Shown: piece by piece, positions 9,420 through 17,484 of the stretch
How positions within the stretch are numbered: the first letter of the stretch is position 1
How the letters are laid out: the number at the start of each line of letters is the position of its first letter
DNA from: AP-15 sp963762575
GTDB taxonomy: Bacteria > Pseudomonadota > Alphaproteobacteria > ATCC43930 > CGMCC-115725
Direction: 5' to 3'
DNA: 64,000 bases
NCBI GenBank assembly: GCA_963762575.1
Contig: CAVXLL010000001.1
Location: 620,001 to 684,000, forward strand
Translations under genes and position numbers: made by a program
Notes under the pieces: model-generated
The model's input: the letters and a program-made list of their open reading frames with translations, nothing else
Databases searched by the model: none
Told to the model about the DNA's origin: nothing

Positions 9420-10613
9420 TCAGGCGTAATCGGCCAAGGCGAAACGGTCAGCGAACATCCTCTTCACCATTATGTCACCGACGAGCGGAGCGTCCAGCAA
9501 CCGGCTCATCGCGTTGCGCACCAGCAATCCAAGGCGTGTCCTTGGCGCGAACTGGCGGGCAAACCGGGTGGCTTGGCGCTGCTTGCGTCCGATGAACGGC
9601 TTGAAACGGTACTGATAGGCCGGGTAGGCCCTACGAAACTCGCCGCCCGCTCGTTTCAACTCGCCAGCGAGGAGATAGGCGCCGGTCATCGCCAAGGCGG
9701 CGCCTTCGCCGGCCAACAGTGACGGACAAAAGGCAGCGTCGCCTACCAGAGCGACGCGCCCGCGATGCCATCGATCCAAGTGAATTTGGCTCACTGCGTC
9801 GAAATAGAGCTCTTCGGTTCTATCGAGCGCCTTCATGATTTCCGGACATTCCCAGCCGGCGTAGCCGAAAGCCTCGCGAAGGATCGCCCTCTGCGCACCG
9901 GCATCGTGGTGCCCGACCGCCGGCTTGACCCGTGCGTCGAAGATCAGGAAGAAAACCGTCCGCCCGTCGCGGAGGGCGAAGCGTGCGGCTTGCCTTCCTG
10001 GTAAGCAATAGGTGACGTAGACGTCGTCATCGCGATGGGGATAGCCGTCTGTGGTGAAAGCGGCGGCACAATATCCGAGGTAACTCTCGAAATTGGACGC
10101 CGGCCCGAATGCCAGCCTGCGCACGCCCGAGTGAAGTCCATCGGTGCCGACAACGAGGTCGAACCGGCGGGGCGGCGAGCGGTCGAACTCTGCTGTGATG
10201 CCTTCCTCATCCTCGTTCAGGGACTGTATTTCGTCGCCGAAAACGGTTTCCACCCTATCGTCTAGCGTCGCGTAAATTAGCCGAGCAAGATCGCTGCGGA
10301 GAATGCTGACAAAGCGATCGTTTAGAACGTGACGAAATCTATCGGTGCTGAAGCCTCCGACCCGCTTTCCTTCATTGTTGACTATGCGGACCTCGCGCAC
10401 TTTGTAACCCGCCTGCTCGAGTTGCGGGACGAGTTGCATGCGTTCCGCCACATCGAAACCCACCCCCCAGAAATCCGTGACGTAGCCGCCCGTTCGGAGC
10501 GCCGGCGCGCGCTCGATCAGGGTCGGAATGAAGCCGTAGCGGGAAAGCCAATAGGCGAGGGTCGGGCCGGCGATGCCGGCACCGGAGATAAGGACTTTGT
10601 TTCCTTTATTCAT
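9420..10613 (-). CDS. FAD-dependent monooxygenase (PHBH-like group A)
   Basis: 397 aa. The Rossmann FAD-binding motif 'ISGAGIAGPTLAYWLSRYG' lies at the N-terminus, the conserved 'VGTDGLHSGVRR' mid-protein, and the second FAD motif 'LVGDAAFCPSLLAGEGAALA' at about residues 280-300. This layout is that of single-component flavin hydroxylases acting on aromatics, tetracyclines or similar rings with NAD(P)H. ATG 10613 begins just before the first strand; the frame upstream overlaps the divergent GST and is rejected. The 44-base gap to the GST start should hold both promoters, suggesting shared regulation. Confidence 0.88.
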   Translation of the reverse strand: MNKGNKVLISGAGIAGPTLAYWLSRYGFIPTLIERAPALRTGGYVTDFWGVGFDVAERMQLVPQLEQAGYKVREVRIVNNEGKRVGGFSTDRFRHVLNDRFVSILRSDLARLIYATLDDRVETVFGDEIQSLNEDEEGITAEFDRSPPRRFDLVVGTDGLHSGVRRLAFGPASNFESYLGYCAAAFTTDGYPHRDDDVYVTYCLPGRQAARFALRDGRTVFFLIFDARVKPAVGHHDAGAQRAILREAFGYAGWECPEIMKALDRTEELYFDAVSQIHLDRWHRGRVALVGDAAFCPSLLAGEGAALAMTGAYLLAGELKRAGGEFRRAYPAYQYRFKPFIGRKQRQATRFARQFAPRTRLGLLVRNAMSRLLDAPLVGDIMVKRMFADRFALADYA

Positions 10614-10657
10614 GCACCACGGCCGGTATACTTCAGTCCGGCAGGAGGAGCGGCGGC

Positions 10658-11380
10658 ATGCGGTATGATTTCTATTATTGGGCCGGGATACAAGGCCGCG
10701 GCGAGTTTGTCCGATTGGCGCTGGAGGCGGCGGGCGCCGAATATGTCGACGTCGCAAGGCAGGCGGGCGGCGAGGGTGGGATGATGCGCCTGCTGGGCGG
10801 CGCGGGAGACGGGCATCTGCCGTTTGCGCCGCCGTTCCTGAAGGCGGGGGAGCTGATCATCGGTCAGACCGCGAACATCCTGCTCTATCTCGGCGCTCAT
10901 CTCGGCCTAGCGCCGGCGGACGAGGCGGGCCGGTTGTGGGCTCATCAGCTGCAGCTGACGATCGCCGACTTTGTGGACGAGGCTCACAATACCCATCATC
11001 CGATCGCCAGCAGCCTTTATTACGAAGACCAACGCGAGGAAGCGCGGGCCCGCGCCGCCGACTTTCTGAAATCGCGAGCGCCGAAATATCTCGGCTATTT
11101 CGAGCGGGTGCTGGAGCGCAATCCGGGCGGCCCGGCCCACCTGATCCTTGCGGAGCTAACCTATCCGGATCTGTCGCTCTTTCAACTGGTGGCGGGCATG
11201 CGCTACGCCTTTCCGCGCGCCATGGCGCGGCTCGAGCCAAAACACCCGCGGGTCGTCGCCTTGCACGACCGCGTCGCGGCCCTGCCCCGCATCGCCGCCT
11301 ATCTCGCGTCGGACCGCCGGATCCCCTTCAACGAGCACGGCATCTTTCGGCACTACCCAGAACTCGACAGCGCGGCATAG
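10658..11380 (+). CDS. glutathione S-transferase family protein
   Basis: 240 aa, full length. The N-terminal thioredoxin-like domain starts 'MRYDFYYWAGIQGRGEFVRL', like sigma/alpha-type GSTs with a catalytic Tyr near the start. The substrate-binding segment 'GQTANILLYLGAHLGLA' follows, then the all-helical C-terminal domain with 'YPDLSLFQLVAGMRYAFP'. It probably detoxifies or isomerises an electrophile. It is divergent from the flavin monooxygenase and followed 15 bases later by an HpaB fragment, hinting at a former aromatic-degradation locus (inference). Confidence 0.85.
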   Translation: MRYDFYYWAGIQGRGEFVRLALEAAGAEYVDVARQAGGEGGMMRLLGGAGDGHLPFAPPFLKAGELIIGQTANILLYLGAHLGLAPADEAGRLWAHQLQLTIADFVDEAHNTHHPIASSLYYEDQREEARARAADFLKSRAPKYLGYFERVLERNPGGPAHLILAELTYPDLSLFQLVAGMRYAFPRAMARLEPKHPRVVALHDRVAALPRIAAYLASDRRIPFNEHGIFRHYPELDSAA

Positions 11381-11395
11381 CCGAAGGAAATTGGG

Positions 11396-11587
11396 ATGGC
11401 CATTCGTACGGGTGAGCAGCTTCTGCAATCGCTGCGGGACGGCCGCCAGCTGTACATCGACGGCGACCGGGTAGAGGACGTGACCACCGATCGGAATCAT
11501 GTAATTGCCACATTCGCATCATATAGTCCTGGCATCGGCGCCCTGAGCGGGTGCGGGATTGCGATTGAAGACGTTGCCGATGCCTGA
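11396..11587 (+). pseudogene. 4-hydroxyphenylacetate 3-monooxygenase (HpaB family), N-terminal fragment
   Basis: Only the first about 30 residues match the family: 'MAIRTGEQLLQSLRDGRQL' then 'YIDGDRVEDVTT', the standard opening of HpaB-type flavin hydroxylases (normally about 480-520 aa). After 'VEDVTT' homology stops abruptly and the frame closes at 63 codons. The remaining roughly 450 residues are absent downstream. It follows a plausible ribosome site (GAAGGAAATTGGG) and is read in the same direction as the GST, so it is the stump of a deleted operon partner. Confidence 0.6.
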
Positions 11588-11777
11588 TCTCGACCAGATA
11601 AAACAGGGGGAATAGGGGGTTCTGGCGGTTTCCCAAGGGCAGGTCGGGCAATCCCGGCGGCCGGCCGCGCAATCGTCCCGACCACGTCACCCGCGCTGCC
11701 CGGCTGTTGCTCGCTGGCAGGGGCGAGGAGCTGCCTCGAACGCATCGTCGCTATGTCCGACGAGCTCAATGCGCATC

Positions 11778-11813
11778 ACCCTCCCCTGGTCGCGGCCGGT
11801 CGCGGGGGAGGGT
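11778..11813 (-). terminator. GC-rich hairpin, possible terminator of the SelW-like gene
   Basis: Arms ACCCTCCCC (11778-11786) and GGGGAGGGT (11805-11813) are exact complements around an 18-base loop. It lies 12 bases downstream of the stop of the SelW-like gene on the reverse strand. No clear T run follows, so termination efficiency is uncertain. The rest of 11588-11777 shows no gene or other element that I recognise. Confidence 0.4.
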
Positions 11814-11825
11814 TAGCCCTGGGCG

Positions 11826-12044
11826 CTATCCCCCGGCCAGAGCGTCGATTTCCGCATCTTCTGGAAACCGGCCCAGCTGCTTCTTTGAAAAGACGAGCTT
11901 TCCGTCGATGGTGATTTCGAACACGCCCGACACGCCTTTGACGAGCTCGACCTCTTCTGCGCCGCGTTCCATGAGCCTGGCCTTCGCACGGAGGGCCCGA
12001 GGTTCATAGTTTCAAGGTACGCAGTATTCGATCCTGACCTTCAT
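11826..12044 (-). CDS. SelW/Rdx family selenoprotein candidate with in-frame TGA (Sec)
   Basis: Reverse strand from ATG 12044 gives 72 residues if the TGA at 12012-12014 is read through: it begins 'MKVRIEYCVP', then TGA, then 'NYEPRALRAKARL', and continues 'GVSGVFEITIDGKLVFSKK' and 'GRFPEDAEIDAL' to a TAG at 11826. This is a complete Rdx-family (SelW/SelT/SelH) thioredoxin-fold protein. The TGA falls exactly at the second redox position of the CxxC/CxxU motif, where selenoproteins W carry selenocysteine. A good ribosome site (GAGGTGG) precedes the ATG, and no other stop or frameshift interrupts the frame. The family acts in redox control. It is divergent from modB. The alternative is a Cys-to-stop pseudogene; selA, selB, selC and selD are not in this window. 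Confidence 0.68.
11976..12002 (-). promoter_or_regulatory. candidate bacterial SECIS hairpin
   Basis: Starting 12 bases after the first base of the in-frame TGA, the mRNA can form CCU / bulge CG / GGCC - loop CUCCGUGCGAA - GGCC / AGG. An alternative pairing of CCUCG with CG(A)AGG leaves a loop beginning GG. Bacterial SECIS elements lie immediately 3' of the UGA within the coding sequence and present G/U in a small apical loop, so position and shape are compatible. Folding was done by eye only. Confidence 0.4.
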
Positions 12045-12177
12045 CACAGCCACCTCGTTCAGCGACCAACCGCCGGCAATCTACCACGGCCCGAGCGGTT
12101 GGTGCCATGGTGCCGTCTCACCCGCTCGGCCCTTTCCGAGCTATACAGCGAGTCCCTTTGACCGTCGGGTGAGCCCG

Positions 12178-12873
12178 ATGTTCGATTTAAGCGCAGCCGA
12201 AATAGAGGCGGTGCGATTGAGCCTGCGCATCGCATTCTGGGCAATGACCGGCAGCCTGCCCTTTGGGCTGGCAACGGCAATCGTCCTGGCGCGCGGCCGG
12301 TTTTACGGCAAGAGCTTGCTCGACGGCGTGGTTCATCTGCCTCTGGTGATGCCGCCCGTCGTGACCGGCTACCTGCTGTTGCTGCTGTTCGGCCGCCGTG
12401 GACCCCTCGGCCGATTGCTCGACAAATCTTTCGGTATCGTCCTCGCGTTTCGCTGGACCGGTGCGGCACTTGCCTCTGCAATCATGGGGTTTCCGCTGCT
12501 GGTCCGCGCAATCCGGCTGTCGCTGGAGGCGGTCGACCGCAGGCTCGAAGAGGCTGCCGGCACGCTCGGCGCCAGGAGGATATTTGTGTTTGCGCTCGTG
12601 ACCTTGCCATTGATCGCCCCGGGAATCATCGCCGGCATGGTGTTGTCCTTCGCCCGTAGTCTCGGCGAATTTGGTGCGACGATTACCTTCGTTTCCAACA
12701 TCCCCGGCGAGACCCGGACGATCGCTTCGGCGATATACACCCTGACCCAAACTCCCGGCGGCGATGTCGGCGCGCTGCGGCTCACCCTTGTCTCGATAGT
12801 GCTGTCATTTGCTGCGCTGCTCGCCGCCGATCTCCTGGCAAGGCGCATGGGCCGGCGCCTTTCCGGCGACTGA
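12178..12873 (+). CDS. modB: molybdate ABC transporter permease ModB
   Basis: 231 aa, with about five membrane helices (for example 'SLPFGLATAIVLARG', 'HLPLVMPPVVTGYLLLLLF'). The cytoplasmic EAA-type loop 'EEAAGTLGARRIFVFALVTLPL' contacts the ATPase, and 'RSLGEFGATITFVSNIPGETRT' is a ModB hallmark. It forms the inner-membrane channel for molybdate (or tungstate). A GTG at 12169 could add three residues; ATG 12178 follows GGGTGAG. A ModC gene follows after 5 bases. No periplasmic ModA gene is adjacent, which is unusual. Upstream at 12091-12129 a CCGAGCGG/CCGCTCGG hairpin could be regulatory. Confidence 0.92.
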   Translation: MFDLSAAEIEAVRLSLRIAFWAMTGSLPFGLATAIVLARGRFYGKSLLDGVVHLPLVMPPVVTGYLLLLLFGRRGPLGRLLDKSFGIVLAFRWTGAALASAIMGFPLLVRAIRLSLEAVDRRLEEAAGTLGARRIFVFALVTLPLIAPGIIAGMVLSFARSLGEFGATITFVSNIPGETRTIASAIYTLTQTPGGDVGALRLTLVSIVLSFAALLAADLLARRMGRRLSGD

Positions 12874-12878
12874 AGCTC

Positions 12879-14015
12879 ATGCTCGAAGTCGATATCGAGC
12901 ACCGGCTCGCCGATTTCGCGCTCGACATCCACTTTCGCGCCGGGCGCGGTCTGACCGCGCTGTTCGGCCGTTCGGGAGCCGGCAAGACTTCCGTCGTTAA
13001 CGCGATCGCCGGGCTGCTCCGTCCGCATCGGGGACGCATCGTCCTGGACGGCTCGGTATTGCTCGATACCGAGCGCGCCATCTGCCTCCCGACCCATCGG
13101 CGGCGGGTCGGCTATGTCTTCCAGGAGGGCCGGCTTTTTCCGCATCTTACCGTCAGGCAAAACCTGCTGTTCGGCCGCTGGTTTGCCCCGACTCGGGAAA
13201 GGCGCGCCACCAGCCTCGACGATGTCGTCGATCTGCTCGGCATCGCTTCGCTGCTCGACCGGCGGCCAGGCCGGCTCTCGGGCGGCGAGAAGCAGCGCGT
13301 CGCGATCGGCCGCGCACTGTTGGCGAGCCCGCGGTTGTTGCTGATGGACGAGCCGCTTGCGTCACTCGATGCGCGGCGAAAGGACGAGATCCTGCCCTAC
13401 CTCGAACGGCTGCGCGACGAGGCGCGAGTGCCGATCGTCTATGTCAGCCATTCCATCGCGGAGGTTGCCCGCCTCGCCACGACGATCGTGCTGATTTCGG
13501 CTGGCCGAGTGCATGCCGTCGGCCCGGTGCAGGAGGTGATGGGCCGCGCCGAGCTCTATCCGCTGGCGGGCCGTTTCGAAGCCGGGGCAGTTCTCGCGGT
13601 CCGCATTGCGGCGCACGATGCCCGCTGGAGCTTGTCCCAGCTTACCGGCGATTTCGGCACGCTCACGGTGCCCCGTCTGGATGCGCCCGTCGGCACCGCC
13701 TTGCGGGTACGCATCCGCGCGCGCGACGTGATCCTCGCGGTCACTCACCCCACCGGCATCAGTGCACTCAACGTGCTGGCGGCACGGGTCGAGCGGGTGG
13801 TCCCGATCGAGGAGGGGGCGCTCGAAGTGCAGCTCCGCCTCGGCGCCGAACGCCTGTTGGCGAGGGTGACCAGACGCTCAGGCGAAGCGTTGGGCCTAGC
13901 CATCGGGCGCGAGGTTTTCGCCGTGATCAAAACGGTTGCAATCGATCGGCGCAGTCTTTCGCGGCAGGGCGAGACCGCTGAACTCGATGACGAAATGGAA
14001 ATCTTCGACGGCTAA
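12879..14015 (+). CDS. modC: molybdate ABC transporter ATP-binding protein ModC
   Basis: 378 aa. The ABC ATPase domain has Walker A GRSGAGKT (about residues 31-38), Q-loop 'VFQEGRLFPHLTV', signature LSGGEKQR, Walker B 'LLLMDEPLASLD' and switch His in 'YVSHS'. A C-terminal molybdate-binding TOBE (MOP) domain occupies about residues 290-365 ('ISALNVLAARVERVVP', 'LEVQLRLGAERLLARVTRR'). It powers ModB. The start is 5 bases after modB, so they form one operon. The substrate-binding ModA must be encoded elsewhere or be missing. Confidence 0.93.
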   Translation: MLEVDIEHRLADFALDIHFRAGRGLTALFGRSGAGKTSVVNAIAGLLRPHRGRIVLDGSVLLDTERAICLPTHRRRVGYVFQEGRLFPHLTVRQNLLFGRWFAPTRERRATSLDDVVDLLGIASLLDRRPGRLSGGEKQRVAIGRALLASPRLLLMDEPLASLDARRKDEILPYLERLRDEARVPIVYVSHSIAEVARLATTIVLISAGRVHAVGPVQEVMGRAELYPLAGRFEAGAVLAVRIAAHDARWSLSQLTGDFGTLTVPRLDAPVGTALRVRIRARDVILAVTHPTGISALNVLAARVERVVPIEEGALEVQLRLGAERLLARVTRRSGEALGLAIGREVFAVIKTVAIDRRSLSRQGETAELDDEMEIFDG

Positions 14016-14079
14016 AATTGAGTATTGTCTGGCAACGGCGACTGCGGGGAATCGCCACGCATCGCATAGGACCTTGCAC

Positions 14080-15669
14080 ATGGACAACGTTATCGGGCGC
14101 GTCGTAGCGGTGGCGGGCTCGCAAATGACCGCGACCCTCGAAGTCGACGCTCTCACCGAGGAACCCGTCCGCATCGGCGCGATGGTAAAGGCGAGAAGCG
14201 CTCACCTCGACGTGATCGGCACGATCGGCGCGATAAATACCGAAGGGGTCGGTTCGACGCCGCGCAGCCTGATCGTCGTCGATCTGCTGGGCGAGATAGT
14301 TCCCATGGTCGAAGGCCGGCCGCAGTTCAACCGGGGCGTCACGCATTACCCCGTTGCCGGGACGCCTGTTAGAGCCGCGACGGATACCGATCTTACAGTC
14401 GTCTACACTCGGCCGTCGGTCACCAATGTCAGTATCGGCACCCTCTACCATGACCCGGGGCGCTCGGCCTTTGTGGTAGTCGACGAGCTGTTGGCGAAGA
14501 ATTTCGCGGTGCTCGGGGCTACCGGCTCCGGTAAATCGTGCGCTGTGACATTGTTGCTGTTGGCAATACTGGCCGAGCATAAATATGCGCATATCGTCTT
14601 GCTGGATCCGCACAACGAATATGGGAAAGCGTTCGGGGACATCGCCGAAATCGTCAATGTCGACAACCTCCAGCTGCCGTTCTGGCTGCTCGATTTCGAA
14701 GAGGCGGTGGGAGTTCTGGTTCGCGGCGGAACTGCGCAGGAGCAGGAAGCTCAGGCGATAATTCTAAAGGACGCGATCACCGCCGCCCGCCGCCGCTTCG
14801 CGGCCGAGGACCTCGCCGCGGCATCGGTCACGGTGGATACGCCGGTGCCGTACAAGGCTTCAGATCTTCTCCGTTTGATCGACGAAGCGATGGGAAAGCT
14901 GGACAACCCGGACAGCTCGGCGCCGTACCTGCGCCTCAGGACGCGACTGGAGTCCCTGCGCTACGACCGGCGCTTCGCCTTCATGTTCTCCGACTGGCTC
15001 GTCACTCGAGATACGTTGGCGCAGATCCTCGGCCGATTGCTGCGCATCCCGGTGGACGATAAGCCGCTGACGATCATCGATTTGTCCGGCATCCCGAGAG
15101 AGATCGCCGATATCGTGGTTTCTATGCTGTGCCGGCTGACCTTTGATCTCGCCTCGTGGGCCGAGCGAGAGCAGATGCCGCCTATCCTGCTGGTATGCGA
15201 GGAGGCCCACCGCTACGCCCCGGCGTCTACCGGCGTCGGGTTCGCGGCGGCCAGCCGAGCGATCAACCGGCTCGCTCGGGAAGGGCGCAAATACGGCATC
15301 TCACTTGCCCTGATCACTCAGCTGCCTTCGGAGCTGTCGTCTCAGGCGCTGTCGCAATGCGGCACGATCTTCGCCTTGCGCCTGGGGCATTACTTCGATC
15401 AGCGCTTCATGGAGACCGCGTTGCCGGATGCAGCGCGCGGAATGATGGCCTCGCTGCCGAGCATGCGAACCCAAGAGGCGATCGCATTCGGAGAAGGCGT
15501 GTCGCTGCCGATGCACATTCGCTTTGACGATCTGCCGCCCGATCGCCGACCCCGCAGCGAGAGCGCCGACTTCTCGAAAGCCTGGCGGGCGGACACCGCC
15601 GGGGTCGACTTTCTGAAAGAGGGAATCCGCCGCTGGCGCGAGCAGAGCCGCGACCCGAGCAAAAAATAG
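14080..15669 (+). CDS. HerA-like ATPase/helicase (DUF87 family)
   Basis: 529 aa. An N-terminal HAS-barrel ('IGRVVAVAGSQMTATLEV') is followed by a HerA/FtsK-type RecA core: Walker A 'GATGSGKS' at about residues 146-153, 'IVLLDPHNEYGKAFG' after it, Walker B 'ILLVCEEAHRYAP' near residue 370, and a sensor/arginine region 'REGRKYGISLALITQLPSELS'. HerA proteins are hexameric DNA translocases. In archaea they pair with NurA, and in bacteria they appear alone or with nuclease or Sir2 partners in defence. No partner is adjacent here: a MFS exporter lies convergent and modC upstream. ATG 14080 is chosen at the barrel start; upstream frame extension is antisense-like. Confidence 0.85.
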   Translation: MDNVIGRVVAVAGSQMTATLEVDALTEEPVRIGAMVKARSAHLDVIGTIGAINTEGVGSTPRSLIVVDLLGEIVPMVEGRPQFNRGVTHYPVAGTPVRAATDTDLTVVYTRPSVTNVSIGTLYHDPGRSAFVVVDELLAKNFAVLGATGSGKSCAVTLLLLAILAEHKYAHIVLLDPHNEYGKAFGDIAEIVNVDNLQLPFWLLDFEEAVGVLVRGGTAQEQEAQAIILKDAITAARRRFAAEDLAAASVTVDTPVPYKASDLLRLIDEAMGKLDNPDSSAPYLRLRTRLESLRYDRRFAFMFSDWLVTRDTLAQILGRLLRIPVDDKPLTIIDLSGIPREIADIVVSMLCRLTFDLASWAEREQMPPILLVCEEAHRYAPASTGVGFAAASRAINRLAREGRKYGISLALITQLPSELSSQALSQCGTIFALRLGHYFDQRFMETALPDAARGMMASLPSMRTQEAIAFGEGVSLPMHIRFDDLPPDRRPRSESADFSKAWRADTAGVDFLKEGIRRWREQSRDPSKK

Positions 15670-15680
15670 ATCTGTTTGGG

Positions 15681-17261
15681 TCAAGCGCCGCGCAGCGGGA
15701 TCTCCTTCAATCCGAAGGAGCCTATGAAGGTGAGCGCCGAAATAGCCGCGGCCCATAAATAGACCCGAGAAAACGCGCTTCGGACCGCGTGCTGCAAGCC
15801 GGTCAACAGCGCCGGATTGACCGACTCCTGCTGATCCAGATGGAGAAGCGCGATACCGGGATTGGGGCCCAGCACATCGTGGCCCGGGACCAATTGGGCG
15901 CCAGCGTTCAGATCGCCCACTAGCAGCGCCGTCAGTAGAGCGACGCCGAATGCGCCGCCGATCAGCCGAAAGAACATGACCACGGAGAGACCGACGCCGG
16001 TGTCCGGCAGATCGAGCGCGTTCTGCACCGGCACCATCACCGAGGGGAGCTGAGAGCCGAAGGAGAAGCCGAGCAGTGCGGTCAGCAGCGTGTCGAGCGG
16101 CCACGAGCGGCCGAGCCCCAGCGCGGCGATCGCGCCGCAGAGGATCGTCATCGCACCGGCCCCGAGGATCGGAAAAATGCGGTAATGCCCGGTGCGGCTG
16201 ACCAGACGTCCGACGATAAAGGAGCCCAAAACCGTGCCGCCGGTCATCGGGATCAGACGGATCCCGGCCTCGTTCGGCGCCATCCCGACGCCGAGCTCGA
16301 AATCGAGCGGTACCAGGATGATCATCGCAATCATCACCATCGACATCGAAAGGCTGATGAAGCTGGCCACCGCGATGATCCGGTTGGCGAACAGCCGAAG
16401 TGGAATGATCGGCTCGGGCGCCTCGCTCTCGCGCACAATCAACACGGCCAAAAAAACAGCGCCGATGGCGAGCGGGACGAGAACCTTGCTTCTTCCCCAG
16501 CCGGCTGCCGCTTCGGCTTGCCCGAGCCCAATCAAGATTGGTGTTGTCGATGCGAGGATCAGCGCCGCTCCGAGCCAGTCGATGATCGGCTTGCGCCGCG
16601 GCTTGGGAAGCCGCCGCAGGTTGCGCCAACACAAAAGCAGTGCAAGCAACCCGAACGGCAAGTTGATCCAGAAGATCCAATGCCAGGTCAGATATTCGGA
16701 GAAGAAGCCGCCGAGCACTGGGCCGAGCACGTTCGAGATCGCCATGACGCTCGAAAAATAGCCCTGATAACGGCCGCGCTCGCGCGGCGGGATGATGTCG
16801 GCGACGGCGGCCAGCGCCACCGAGCGCAAACCTCCGCCGCCGATGCCCTGCAAAACGCGCGCGCCGATCAATTGCGGCATATTCTGCGACAGCGCGCACA
16901 GCACCGAGGCACCGAGGAACAGCGTGATCGCCACCGACAAGATTGGCCGCCGGCCATAGAGATCGCTGAGCTTGCCATAGATTGGGGTCGTGACCGTCGA
17001 GGCGACCAGATAAGCCGAGACGACCCAGGACATCAGCGTCCAGCCGTTCAGATCCTGCGCCATTGTCGACAACGACGTCGCGACGATCGTCTGGTCGAGA
17101 CTGGCCAGGAACATTGCGAGAATGAGGCCGAACAGGATCGAGACGATCTCGGCTCGGGAGAAATGCACCGCACTCGATTGGGTCAGCTCGGCCATTTCAG
17201 CCTGCAGCCATCTGTCTTTGCGAAGAGAACGGGCATCGACGCCAAACGGCTCCCAATTCAA
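15681..17261 (-). CDS. DHA2 family MFS drug exporter (EmrB/QacA-like)
   Basis: 526 aa, with about 14 hydrophobic segments, the length of DHA2 drug:H+ antiporters. Visible motifs are 'LDQTIVATSLSTMAQDL' (motif D1), 'GKLSDLYGRRP' (motif A), 'RVLQGIGGGGLR' (motif B) and 'SNVLGPVLGGFFSEY' (motif C). Such proteins expel lipophilic or cationic compounds across the inner membrane. An N-terminal start further in ('MAELTQSSAVHF') is possible, since the first about 20 residues are unlike the family. It is convergent with the HerA gene, stops separated by 11 bases. Positions 17262-17484 hold no recognisable gene. Confidence 0.92.
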   Translation of the reverse strand: MNWEPFGVDARSLRKDRWLQAEMAELTQSSAVHFSRAEIVSILFGLILAMFLASLDQTIVATSLSTMAQDLNGWTLMSWVVSAYLVASTVTTPIYGKLSDLYGRRPILSVAITLFLGASVLCALSQNMPQLIGARVLQGIGGGGLRSVALAAVADIIPPRERGRYQGYFSSVMAISNVLGPVLGGFFSEYLTWHWIFWINLPFGLLALLLCWRNLRRLPKPRRKPIIDWLGAALILASTTPILIGLGQAEAAAGWGRSKVLVPLAIGAVFLAVLIVRESEAPEPIIPLRLFANRIIAVASFISLSMSMVMIAMIILVPLDFELGVGMAPNEAGIRLIPMTGGTVLGSFIVGRLVSRTGHYRIFPILGAGAMTILCGAIAALGLGRSWPLDTLLTALLGFSFGSQLPSVMVPVQNALDLPDTGVGLSVVMFFRLIGGAFGVALLTALLVGDLNAGAQLVPGHDVLGPNPGIALLHLDQQESVNPALLTGLQHAVRSAFSRVYLWAAAISALTFIGSFGLKEIPLRGA

Positions 17262-17484
17262 CGCTGCTCCCTTCCGCTCGCGGTGATTGTTGCGCTTGGC
17301 TTCACCCGTCCGTCACAATAATTCCTAACCAAGCTGGAGCGAGCATCCCGCAGGGAGGAACGCGTCGGGTCGGCGCGGTGGCAGGACGACTTATACGATC
17401 TGCTGCGCCGCAATAATAATGAACGCAACATGGATCCGTCCGCCTGCCAAACCGCTTTCACATCGCGCTGCTGGCCGGCGACGG

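Noticed and set aside
11497..11769. 90-codon reverse open frame downstream of the SelW-like gene
   Set aside because: Overlaps the HpaB stump and shows no family features.
15301..16899. 532-codon reverse open frame overlapping HerA and MFS genes
   Set aside because: It overlaps two genes with clear family motifs and shows only Arg/Ala-rich low-complexity sequence.
14080..17261. HerA-based antiphage defence system
   Set aside because: No nuclease, Sir2 or NurA partner is adjacent; the neighbours are modC and a drug exporter.
16185..17321. 378-codon + strand open frame
   Set aside because: Antisense to the MFS exporter; Gln/Asp/Arg-rich shadow.
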